A program made the position numbers and the translations under genes. Below, piece by piece: positions 8,378-15,292 of a stretch of DNA of 53,425 bases (its first letter is position 1; each line of letters begins with the position of its first letter). The stretch is from Chloroflexota bacterium (GTDB lineage: Bacteria; Chloroflexota; Anaerolineae; Aggregatilineales; Phototrophicaceae). The stretch lies in contig JAPOYS010000150.1 in NCBI GenBank assembly GCA_026706455.1, positions 1 to 53,425 of the forward strand, read 5' to 3'. Below the pieces are notes generated by a model. It saw nothing but the letters and a program-made list of their open reading frames with translations. It was not told where the DNA came from and ran no database searches.

Positions 8378-8422
8378 TCGGGCATGAGATCGGCGGTCGA
8401 ATCGCTTCTCTCCCGATTGACC
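8372..8422. promoter_or_regulatory. Inverted repeat GGTCAATCGGG / CCCGATTGACC upstream of fbpA
   Basis: Perfect 11-bp arms at 8372-8382 and 8412-8422 separated by 29 bases. The proximal arm includes the candidate -35 of the transporter operon. It may be an operator for a dimeric or looping regulator; no Fur-box similarity is evident to me. Confidence 0.5.
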
Positions 8423-8511
8423 TCTTCGTTTTAGCAGAGAGGCGGCGCGCCTGTCCACGCTTGCGGTAAATTTCACTTTTGTTGTGTAGGCAGCCGAGTA
8501 TTGTTGGAACG

Positions 8512-8541
8512 TAGGCCGCTGATTTAATCGTCCGCGGCCTA
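8512..8541. repeat. Inverted repeat TAGGCCGC ... GCGGCCTA
   Basis: Perfect 8-bp arms at 8512-8519 and 8534-8541. TTAATCGTC in the loop is repeated at 8556-8564. It could be an operator or a transcript hairpin; no T-run indicates a terminator. Confidence 0.45.
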
Positions 8542-8693
8542 AGATTTAGCCGAGGTTAATCGTCGCGTCGGGGGCTTGCGCCGCGCTCTGGCGAGCCGGA
8601 CCTTGGCTTGCGGGCTGCAAAGCTCAAGGCAGGCGCGCGATAAGCGAGTTGGCTCAACCTAGACATTGCGTGCATGGGACAAACCAGTTAGAT

Positions 8694-8702
8694 TGGTATG
8701 AT
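8694..8702 (+). promoter_or_regulatory. Extended -10 element before the E2/JAB/E1 operon
   Basis: TGGTATGAT (TGn plus TATGAT, 8697-8702) lies 31 bases before the E2 start codon. No good -35 is seen at the usual distance, which is tolerated for extended -10 promoters. Confidence 0.4.
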
Positions 8703-8733
8703 TAGCAGGTTCCGTAGAATTGAGGCGGGGTAA

Positions 8734-9207
8734 ATGTCCAATTGGTGGGGCTCGCGCAAGAATGTCTCGTCCCGGCTCGTCTGGGAGGTCGAGGCGATGA
8801 AGGCGACTTTCGGCAACACCTTCAAGCTGGTTGTGCCCCCATTCGGCGGCTTGCTCTATTGGCAGGGCACGATCGAAATCAATATGACGATCCTGGATTC
8901 GCCCTTCCACAGCCTGAAACTTGTGTATCCCAAAGAATATCCGAATCGGCCCGCGGAGGCTTATTGCGTCAAGCCGCGCATCTACAGCGAGAAACATCAA
9001 TACGAAGATGGGCAGCTCTGTCTATTCAACCCCAAAGACGGCGAACAGTATGGCTGGAACCCATCAAAATCAACGGCGGTGACCGTTGGCGGCTGGGCGG
9101 TGCAATGGCTGTACGCCTACTACACCTGGCGCTCCACTGGCAAGTGGCCCGGTATCGAAGAACGCATTAAGGCGAGCACGCCCCTGCCGCGCCGCCGGAG
9201 ACGCTAG
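8734..9207 (+). CDS. E2-like ubiquitin-conjugating (UBC-fold) protein
   Basis: A 157-residue protein that looks like a bacterial E2. The central part shows the UBC-fold signature: beta strands IEINMTILDS and LKLVYPKEYPNRPAE with the E2 'YP..P' turn (YPNRP, 69-73). A short loop then leads to the putative thioester cysteine Cys96 in GQLCLFNP, followed by Trp108 (YGWNP) and a C-terminal amphipathic helix (GGWAVQWLYAYYTWRSTGKWPG). The other cysteine is Cys78. A basic tail RRRRR ends the protein. It is the first gene of a three-gene operon, two bases before the JAB gene, with the E1 gene third. In such operons the E2 takes an activated modifier from the E1; the modifier here is not recognised. E2 identity is from motif and context, not a search. 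Confidence 0.8.
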   Translation: MSNWWGSRKNVSSRLVWEVEAMKATFGNTFKLVVPPFGGLLYWQGTIEINMTILDSPFHSLKLVYPKEYPNRPAEAYCVKPRIYSEKHQYEDGQLCLFNPKDGEQYGWNPSKSTAVTVGGWAVQWLYAYYTWRSTGKWPGIEERIKASTPLPRRRRR

Positions 9208-9209
9208 GA

Positions 9210-10463
9210 ATGAGGACGATGGATGAGCCGCAATTCCTCAAGCTCATGCAGATGGAGTTCGACCACATCAGGAAGCGCTTACGGGGGATGGCGATGATTT
9301 CGCGCGGTATTGTACCCAACGTGGTTTTGTCGCGGCGGGCTGTTGATCGAATGGTCTCGGCGGCGAGCAAGTATATTGCTGATGAGACGGGCGAGGCGAT
9401 GGTGGGCTTCGTCGTGGAAGACGACACGCCCGAGGGCTTGCCGACGATCTATGTCCTCGATACGATTTCGCCGGACGAAACAGCCGTGCGCCGCTCCCAC
9501 ACGTTCCAGCAGGGCGACGCCTTGCAAGACGAGATCATCTGGTGGCTGCAGGAGAACTGGCATTTTCATCGAGAGCGGCATCGCGGCACCGATGCCCTGT
9601 CCGACCGGTTTGATGTGCCGCTGCGCTACCTGGGTGATTGGCACAAGCAGCCCGGCTCCATGATCCAACCCAGCCACGGCGACCACATGACGGCGCTGTC
9701 CTGGCTTGATGATGAAGAATCGGGCATGGATTTTTTGCTCGTGCCGATTGTTACGGTCGGTTACGCGCCGGTGGTTGCCGCGACCGATTTGCCCGTCAAT
9801 TACATCACCGTCGCGATGGAAAACGGCACCGACATGCGCGTGGACTGGTGGTATGTGCATCGAGATGTGCGCGAGTTCCAGCCGGTGCATCCCAAGGTTG
9901 TGCCTGATGACCAGTTGCCCATGATGATGAAGTACGGCTGGCATGTGGTCATGCCGGAACGCCTCGATAGCGAGACGCACGCCATGGAGGATGACGGCTT
10001 GCTCGTTCGCCGGCTGCTCTACGAATGTGATGGCGAGGTGCCGCTGGAATTCTGCTTTTTTGCCATCCGTCAGGGCGCTTCCTTCTTCCTCCTGTTTGTG
10101 ACCCATCACGATTATCCGCGGACGGCGCCCAGCGTATACAAGGCGCCCTTCATCGATGGCTTGGATCTGATGGATCCCGTCGCGACCTTTCATCGGCTTT
10201 GGGCGCTTGCCGCGCCAGTGGAGGACCCGCCCGGCTGGGAATGGTCGGCCGACAAGTATCTGGTCGACTTTGCAGCCGCGATAGAAGTGGATATGGGCTT
10301 GCGGCCGCCGACGACCGTGTCCATCCCGGTGCTGATCGGTGAAGACGATGAGCCGCTGGAAGACGGAACGAATATCGCCGCGGTCAAGCGCTTGTCGAAA
10401 ACGGAGGCGCAGGCCGCGACAAGCGGCGCCGGCGCCACTGACGATGTGTCGGCGAGGGACTAG
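9210..10463 (+). CDS. JAB/JAMM-like domain protein with altered metal site and C-terminal UBC-like region
   Basis: A 417-residue protein. The N-terminal part (about 35-170) follows the JAB isopeptidase pattern: ADETGEAMVGFV supplies the Glu (59 or 62). GDWHKQPGSMIQPSHGDHMTAL then matches the WH-x-HP ... PSxxD block with His145, Ser155 and Asp158. The second metal-binding His of the H-x-H-P motif is Gln147, so the site is either catalytically weak or uses His156 instead. The C-terminal part (about 265-365) has LLYECDGEVPLEFCFFAIRQ, then HHDYPRTAPSVY and a Trp-rich helix. This order resembles an E2/RWD fold without a catalytic Cys. The tail (380-417) is acidic and disordered. Start ATG at 9210 is favoured by GGAG nine bases upstream. 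Expected role: processing or removal of the modifier. Confidence 0.75.
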   Translation: MRTMDEPQFLKLMQMEFDHIRKRLRGMAMISRGIVPNVVLSRRAVDRMVSAASKYIADETGEAMVGFVVEDDTPEGLPTIYVLDTISPDETAVRRSHTFQQGDALQDEIIWWLQENWHFHRERHRGTDALSDRFDVPLRYLGDWHKQPGSMIQPSHGDHMTALSWLDDEESGMDFLLVPIVTVGYAPVVAATDLPVNYITVAMENGTDMRVDWWYVHRDVREFQPVHPKVVPDDQLPMMMKYGWHVVMPERLDSETHAMEDDGLLVRRLLYECDGEVPLEFCFFAIRQGASFFLLFVTHHDYPRTAPSVYKAPFIDGLDLMDPVATFHRLWALAAPVEDPPGWEWSADKYLVDFAAAIEVDMGLRPPTTVSIPVLIGEDDEPLEDGTNIAAVKRLSKTEAQAATSGAGATDDVSARD

Positions 10464-10484
10464 GGTAGCAAAGAGGCAGGGTAT

Positions 10485-11411
10485 ATGGACGATCTCTGGG
10501 AACGCGTCGGGCGGCTCATTGGCTCGGACAATTTGGAGCGACTCGCGGAAGCGAAGGTGGGCGTGGTCGGCTTGGGCTCGGGCGGCGGCTTCGTGGCTTT
10601 GAGCCTGGCGATGAGCGGTGTCGGAAACTTCACGCTCGTGGACAACGATCCGCTTGAACGCGGCAATGTGACGCGGCACGTGGCCGACCTGCGCTACCTC
10701 GGTCGCAACAAGGCGGCTGCCGTCGCTGACTTGATCTGGCAGCGCAACCCGGAGGCGCGCATCGATGTGCGCGCAGGATCGATCGAGGAACACTGGGATT
10801 GTCTGGACGACCTTGACATGCTGGTGGCGGCGGTGGACAACGAGCAGGTGAAATACGCAATCAACGAGCAATGCCTGAAAAAACGCGTAGTTGCGTCATA
10901 CGCCGGCGTTTATGAACGGGGCGAAGGCGGCGATCATGTCATCATCAAGCCCTTGGAAGGTCCCTGCTACGCCTGTTGGTCGGAGGCGACGCGCGAGGGA
11001 GTCAAGATATCGGCCGATCCAAACGGCGATCTCGAATATGGCTTGGTCGGCGAGCTGGGAACATTGGCGGCTGAACCGGGGCTCTGGGTCAACGTGACCA
11101 AGGTGGCCGGCATTCAGACCGATTTAATCCTAAATGAGTTGCTGCGCGGGACCAACGCGCATGAAGAGATGCCGGCGAATACGCTCATCGTCTCCAACAG
11201 CTATGTGGAAATCATCGAAGGGCAGGAAAGCGAGCCGCATACAAGCCTCTGGATCGATATTGAGCGCGATGCGGATTGCCTGGTCTGCGGCGATCGCCTG
11301 CAGCAAGGCCTGAGCAAACTGGCGCAGCCGGACGCGGCGCGCATATCCCTGGAAGATTTGGCCGCTTCCGGCTTGACGACCGATATCGTATTTGAAGAAG
11401 ACGAAGACTAA
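10485..11411 (+). CDS. E1-like activating enzyme (ThiF/MoeB/UBA family)
   Basis: A 308-residue adenylating enzyme. The Rossmann ATP site is GLGSGGG (29-35), followed by LVDNDPLERGNVTRH (51-65) and RNKAAAVADLIWQRNP (74-89), the standard E1 motifs including the Arg and the GRNKA lysine. Two CxxC pairs (Cys161/164 in CYAC and Cys265/268 in CLVC) form the structural zinc site. Between the pairs I see no cysteine, so the usual crossover-loop thioester Cys is not obvious; Cys106 and Cys130 are the only others. Start ATG 10485 follows AGAGGCAGGG. It should adenylate the C-terminus of a ubiquitin-like or sulfur-carrier protein and pass it to the E2. The acidic C-terminus ends convergently with the next gene. 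Confidence 0.88.
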   Translation: MDDLWERVGRLIGSDNLERLAEAKVGVVGLGSGGGFVALSLAMSGVGNFTLVDNDPLERGNVTRHVADLRYLGRNKAAAVADLIWQRNPEARIDVRAGSIEEHWDCLDDLDMLVAAVDNEQVKYAINEQCLKKRVVASYAGVYERGEGGDHVIIKPLEGPCYACWSEATREGVKISADPNGDLEYGLVGELGTLAAEPGLWVNVTKVAGIQTDLILNELLRGTNAHEEMPANTLIVSNSYVEIIEGQESEPHTSLWIDIERDADCLVCGDRLQQGLSKLAQPDAARISLEDLAASGLTTDIVFEEDED

Positions 11412-11416
11412 CGGGG

Positions 11417-11959
11417 CTAAACCTCCGCTGCCCATTGCGTCAGAATCTCGGCAAGCGCCTGGCGATGTTTCAGGCGCTCTTTCAATTCGAATGGCGCGCG
11501 GTAAAGCAAGCGGTCATCGCCATCGGGCGGTCGTCCATCATCGTCATAGTAAAGCTGGAAACCATTTCGGATGGCGACGCGATAAACGCCGGGGTCGTAG
11601 ACCGGGGCGCGATACGGCAGTTGCCGCAAGCCCGCGCTCAGCACGATCCGGCTGTCGTGGTAATGCGCCCACAAGCCAAATAGACTCAAGGTCTGATAGC
11701 CGTGATAACCGCGCTTGTGATACCAGATGACGGCGCCCGACCACGCGCGTCCCTGCAGCGCCTGGGGTCCGTAGCAGAGGATTTTCGCGTACTGGCCCTG
11801 GGCGAGCTCCGCCATAGTGTCGAAGGCGTTGACCATATCGAGGGCGCGGTCATGGGGAGTTCCTGGCTTCTGGTCGTCCGGCGCGCTGCCGAATGGTCGG
11901 CGCTTGGCGATTCTTCTCAGAATATCGTCGTAACGCTGCTCTTGATCGTCTGCGGACAT
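11417..11959 (-). CDS. Hypothetical protein (180 aa)
   Basis: Not recognised. It has a hydrophilic N-terminus (MSADDQEQRYDDILRRIAKR) and a central Trp/Tyr/His-rich beta-type region (AWSGAVIWYHKRGYHGYQTLSLFGLWAHYHDSR, split over 100-135). A C-terminal amphipathic helix (LKERLKHRQALAEILTQWAAE) follows. There is no signal peptide, membrane helix, zinc motif or C-terminal Gly-Gly, so it is not an obvious ubiquitin-like modifier. It ends five bases from the stop of the E1 gene, transcribed toward it. The alpha/beta hydrolase gene ends 33 bases beyond its start codon, so the hydrolase could be upstream in the same operon. Confidence 0.75.
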   Translation of the reverse strand: MSADDQEQRYDDILRRIAKRRPFGSAPDDQKPGTPHDRALDMVNAFDTMAELAQGQYAKILCYGPQALQGRAWSGAVIWYHKRGYHGYQTLSLFGLWAHYHDSRIVLSAGLRQLPYRAPVYDPGVYRVAIRNGFQLYYDDDGRPPDGDDRLLYRAPFELKERLKHRQALAEILTQWAAEV

Positions 11960-11992
11960 TTCGGAGCGGCTCAGATTAAAGGCGATAGGTTG

Positions 11993-12817
11993 CTAGACTC
12001 GGGCGAGGAATTGGCGGACTGCGTCTTGAAAAACAGCGGGATGTTCCATGTTCGGCAGGTGGCCCGCGTTTGGAATCAGCACCTTCGCGGTTTGCGGCAT
12101 CTTCTGGACCATATAGTCGGCGGCCAGCCGCAGGAAGGGCAAGTCATTTTCTCCGACAATGATTAGAGCCGGCATCGTCAATTGCTCCAAGGAGTCGGCG
12201 GCTGATTTCGTCGCCGCTTTGCGCTTGTGCCTTCCGATGCCCTTGTGTTCATGCTCAGTGACCAGCTTCGCCATCTCGAAAGCCTTCCGCCGCGCGCTTG
12301 GATCCACATCCTGGCGCGCGCGAACCCAGCCATCGAACCAGATCTGCATATCGAGCTCGGCGACGCGCTCAAGATCGCCGGCTTCGAAGGCCGCCTCGGA
12401 TTCGGCGAAGAGATCGTCGGGACCCGCTGCGTCCAGCTCCAGCCCCTGCGGGCTGCCGCCAACGAGAATAAGAGACGCTGCCATAGCCGGCTGCGCGAGC
12501 GCAAAGTCAATCGCCAAGCCCGCGCCCATCGAGCAGCCCATCAGGTTGAGCGGCGCGGCGATGTTCAAGGACTGCAGCAAAGCCGACAAATCGTCCTGCA
12601 GATTAAACTCGCCTTCCACCGGCAGGCTGCGGCCGTAACCGCGCATATCGAAGCGCAGCGCTTGGTGGCTGGCGGCGAAAGCTGCAAATTCGCCGTCCCA
12701 CATGCGGCAATCGGCGATGCCGGCGTGGATCATGACGAGCGGCGCGCCGCTGCCGGCCAGCTCGTAGTAGAGGCGGGCGCCGTTGATGGCCGCGTAGCCG
12801 GACCGGATGGTTGACAC
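11993..12817 (-). CDS. Alpha/beta-hydrolase
   Basis: A 274-residue cytosolic hydrolase. The nucleophile elbow is GCSMGAG, the acid is probably Asp in VGENDLP and the catalytic His is in NAGHLPNMEHP. The oxyanion region is MIHAGIAD, with DMRGYGRS following as in haloperoxidase/3-oxoadipate enol-lactonase-like enzymes. A helical cap lies about 135-205. The start is GTG at 12817 behind GAGG. Substrate unknown. The gene may be cotranscribed with the tandem-GNAT gene upstream and the hypothetical gene downstream, all on the minus strand. Confidence 0.88.
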   Translation of the reverse strand: MSTIRSGYAAINGARLYYELAGSGAPLVMIHAGIADCRMWDGEFAAFAASHQALRFDMRGYGRSLPVEGEFNLQDDLSALLQSLNIAAPLNLMGCSMGAGLAIDFALAQPAMAASLILVGGSPQGLELDAAGPDDLFAESEAAFEAGDLERVAELDMQIWFDGWVRARQDVDPSARRKAFEMAKLVTEHEHKGIGRHKRKAATKSAADSLEQLTMPALIIVGENDLPFLRLAADYMVQKMPQTAKVLIPNAGHLPNMEHPAVFQDAVRQFLARV

Positions 12818-12892
12818 TAGCGCCTCGCCCGCATTGGCTGGCTCCTTGGGTGAACCTGACCGTCGCCGCTCAGGCTATCCAATCGGGCAAAC

Positions 12893-13915
12893 TCACTCCG
12901 CCGCCACCTTCGCCAGCTCGACGCCGTCGCGCAGCAGCTTTTCATAGGCGACGTAGGTATGGCGCGCGCGCATGCCGACGCCTTCGTAGAGCGCCACCGC
13001 ATTGGTCAAGCTCGCGCCGTCTACCTCGAGGCAGACTGACTTGGTTCCGCGATCCCAATAATCGATGAAGCTGCGCGTCAGCATCGACGATGCCAAGCCG
13101 CGGCGCCGATACGCTTTGCGCACGCCGACCATGTCTATGTAGCCGACGCCCGGTCGGCGGTGATATTCCGTCATGGGCATTACGCTGCCGGCGACCGCGC
13201 CGCTCGCCTGGTCGACGGCGAGCATCACGAGATCGGGATCAAAGGCGGGGTCATCGCTGAACCAATGACGGAATATTTCCAGATCGCGCTCGAAACTTTG
13301 CTCAATATGGCCGTAATGGTCTGTGAAGGAGTCGCGCACCACATTGACTAGGTCGGGCAAATCTTCTTCATGCCGGTAAGGGCGGAGAATGAAGCCCGGC
13401 GGCAACTCGACCGGGTCCGGGCGCTCCTCCATGTCGATGCGCATTTCGAGCCATTCACGCCGCGGCTGGAAGCCGGCCGCCGCCAGCGCGTCCTCGTTGG
13501 GCTGATAGCCCTTGTTCGCGCCGCTCCAAAGCCCGACGCGCGCGTCAGCCGGGCAGCGGGGAATGACGGACCGGCCTCGTTCTTGCGCCCAAGCCAGCAG
13601 ATAAGCGTAGGCGCCGTAATCGTCGTGATTAGGATCGACCCCCCAGTCAAACCAGGGTCGCACCGGCGGTTCCTCAGTCGCGAAAAAGACGGCGAAGCCC
13701 AGCAGTTGGCCAGCGTCGTTGAGGATTCCAATCGACGCATCGCGCAGATCGACATTTGGCGCCGTCCATTCTGTGCGCACCATCCGCGACTGGATCTGCT
13801 CGTCGACCTTAGCCAGCGCCGAGATAGCCGTGCCGATTTCCGCGCAGCGCTCGGCGTCCTCAATTCTTAGCGGGCGGCAAAGGTAGCGGGTGTCGGTCGC
13901 ACTGGTAGTTGCCAT
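12893..13915 (-). CDS. Tandem-GNAT acetyltransferase (mycothiol-synthase-like architecture)
   Basis: A 340-residue protein with two GNAT domains. The N-terminal one (about 10-165) is degenerate (DLRDASIGILNDAGQLLGFAVFFATEEP). The C-terminal one (about 175-325) has a proper acetyl-CoA loop, GVRKAYRRRGLASSML, preceded by VGYIDM and followed by NAVALYEGVGM. Longer in-frame extension to 14107 is open but begins at a GTG and encodes Arg-rich sequence unlike a protein, so ATG 13915 is chosen. MshD-type enzymes share the double-GNAT layout; the actual substrate is unknown. The gene is divergent from the anchored protein at 14110. Confidence 0.83.
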   Translation of the reverse strand: MATTSATDTRYLCRPLRIEDAERCAEIGTAISALAKVDEQIQSRMVRTEWTAPNVDLRDASIGILNDAGQLLGFAVFFATEEPPVRPWFDWGVDPNHDDYGAYAYLLAWAQERGRSVIPRCPADARVGLWSGANKGYQPNEDALAAAGFQPRREWLEMRIDMEERPDPVELPPGFILRPYRHEEDLPDLVNVVRDSFTDHYGHIEQSFERDLEIFRHWFSDDPAFDPDLVMLAVDQASGAVAGSVMPMTEYHRRPGVGYIDMVGVRKAYRRRGLASSMLTRSFIDYWDRGTKSVCLEVDGASLTNAVALYEGVGMRARHTYVAYEKLLRDGVELAKVAAE

Positions 13916-14043
13916 GTGCTGTAGAATGTCTCGCGCTTCCTGGTCTCTGATCGCCAACGGCAGTGAACGACAATTTGGCAGACGGCGGAGTCGTCGCCGA
14001 TTTGGCGGCGCCGCTGGCGCATTATAGAGGCAAAAAGTCTTGC

Positions 14044-14072
14044 TTAACAGCCTCTCCCTTTTGCTGTATGAT
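14044..14072 (+). promoter_or_regulatory. Sigma-70-type promoter
   Basis: TTAACA (14044-14049), 17-base spacer, TATGAT (14067-14072). Each hexamer matches consensus at five of six positions. Transcription would begin near 14079, about 30 bases before the ATG at 14110. Confidence 0.75.
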
Positions 14073-14109
14073 GGCGATGTTTTGACCCGACTCGCGGAGC
14101 GCGTCACCG

Positions 14110-15225
14110 ATGAATAAGACGACCAAGACCTTCACTTACATTATTGGGATTGTCATGACAGTCGCCATGGTGGGCAGCTTGATCCTCCCGATGATTTCGA
14201 GCCAAGTGGGGACCGGCGAGAGTTATCTTGAGACGCCACAGCCGACGCCCTTTCCCGATCCAACGCAGCCGCCGCCGCCCGATATCTCGGCGCTCAACTT
14301 CGACGATCGCTACCTGCATCGCTCCGGTCTCTTCACGATTGGCGTGCCGAGCGGCTGGAGCCCGGCCACCGACAGCAATTCGGCTGACGAATTGCGCGCT
14401 GGCTTGAACAACAGCGATGCCCAAAGCGTCTTGGAAGTTCGCATTAGCAAGAATCAGGCTGGCATTGCCGATACAGACTCCCTTAGCGCTTTCCTTGACA
14501 AGACTTGGTTGGGGCAGACCTGGAGCGGCTACACCGGTTGGGACGAAACGAGCCGCAAAACGGTTGGCGACAAGGTGCAGATCGACTTCAACGTCCGCCG
14601 GGGCCGTTCGCATTTGATCGCGCGGCAAGAATCCTGGATCGCGAATGGTGATATCTACAGCGCGCGCGCGGTCGCGCCAGAAAACGCGGCGCGCGAACTG
14701 AAGTTTCTGCTGCAGGGGGTGGCGGACAGCATCGAGCGGCTGCCCGTCTATGCCGGCGCGCCATTCGATCAAAATGTCTATTTTGATGGATTGGACAAGC
14801 ATATGCTGCGCCACCCGCCGAATTGGGAAGTGACTGACGCCGCCGCTGGATTGCCGGCGACAATCGTCGGCGATTCCGCTGTCCTCGTTCTCGGCACCTG
14901 GGATGTAGAGTTGGCGAGCGAAAACGACGCGGAAGACTGGATCGAGGGTTGGCGCGCTGGCGTCAGCGCGCAAAGCGTCGCCGCGGTGGATATCGGCGGC
15001 GCCTCCGGTTACAAGGCGTCGTATCAACTCAAGAGCTTGGACGGCGCCGTTGCGAGCGGACTGGCCATCATGCTGCATGGAACGGATAACCGGCTTCACG
15101 TCGCCAATATCCGTATGCCCGATCTGGATGTAGATCTGCTAGACGTCGAACTGGCGGATTATCCCTGGTTGAGCGCCGTGGAGAGTTTCCGGCTTGTACC
15201 CGAGCTCGAAGCGAGCGTCCAGTAG
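14110..15225 (+). CDS. Membrane-anchored extracytoplasmic protein of unknown function
   Basis: A 371-residue protein. One N-terminal hydrophobic segment (about 9-30, FTYIIGIVMTVAMVGSLIL) serves as uncleaved anchor or signal. A Pro-rich linker (41-58, TPQPTPFPDPTQPPPP) follows, then a soluble region. The soluble part seems to contain two similar modules beginning with a small beta segment and 'VPSGWSP' (about 76) and 'HPPNWEVTD' (about 235). Each is followed by acidic beta-rich sequence, resembling repeats of the PsbP/serine-rich type, but I do not recognise the family. The stretch is led by a good promoter. Confidence 0.8.
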   Translation: MNKTTKTFTYIIGIVMTVAMVGSLILPMISSQVGTGESYLETPQPTPFPDPTQPPPPDISALNFDDRYLHRSGLFTIGVPSGWSPATDSNSADELRAGLNNSDAQSVLEVRISKNQAGIADTDSLSAFLDKTWLGQTWSGYTGWDETSRKTVGDKVQIDFNVRRGRSHLIARQESWIANGDIYSARAVAPENAARELKFLLQGVADSIERLPVYAGAPFDQNVYFDGLDKHMLRHPPNWEVTDAAAGLPATIVGDSAVLVLGTWDVELASENDAEDWIEGWRAGVSAQSVAAVDIGGASGYKASYQLKSLDGAVASGLAIMLHGTDNRLHVANIRMPDLDVDLLDVELADYPWLSAVESFRLVPELEASVQ

Positions 15226-15292
15226 GGTCGCCAGTGCCCGGCAGTCGCTGCGCGCTGCGACGACGTTCAGTATATTCCGCAGGGTCTGTGAA

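Larger units (their letters stand above)
8316..8733. other. 418-base divergent intergenic region
   Basis: Separates the minus-strand iron transporter from the plus-strand E2/JAB/E1 operon. It contains the transporter promoter with its 11-bp inverted repeat, a second inverted repeat TAGGCCGC/GCGGCCTA (8512-8519 and 8534-8541, 14-base loop), two copies of TTAATCGTC (8524 and 8556) and an extended -10 for the E2 gene. I looked here for a small ubiquitin-like gene and found no open frame longer than about 16 codons. Confidence 0.6.

Noticed and set aside
8316..8733. A small ubiquitin-like gene before the E2 gene
   Set aside because: No open frame longer than about 16 codons on the plus strand that could encode a beta-grasp fold.
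9279..10871. 530-codon minus-strand frame
   Set aside because: Antisense shadow of the JAB and E1 genes; His/Arg-rich with no domain features.
8734..11411. Type II CBASS defence system
   Set aside because: E1 and E2 are separate genes and there is no CD-NTase or effector nearby.
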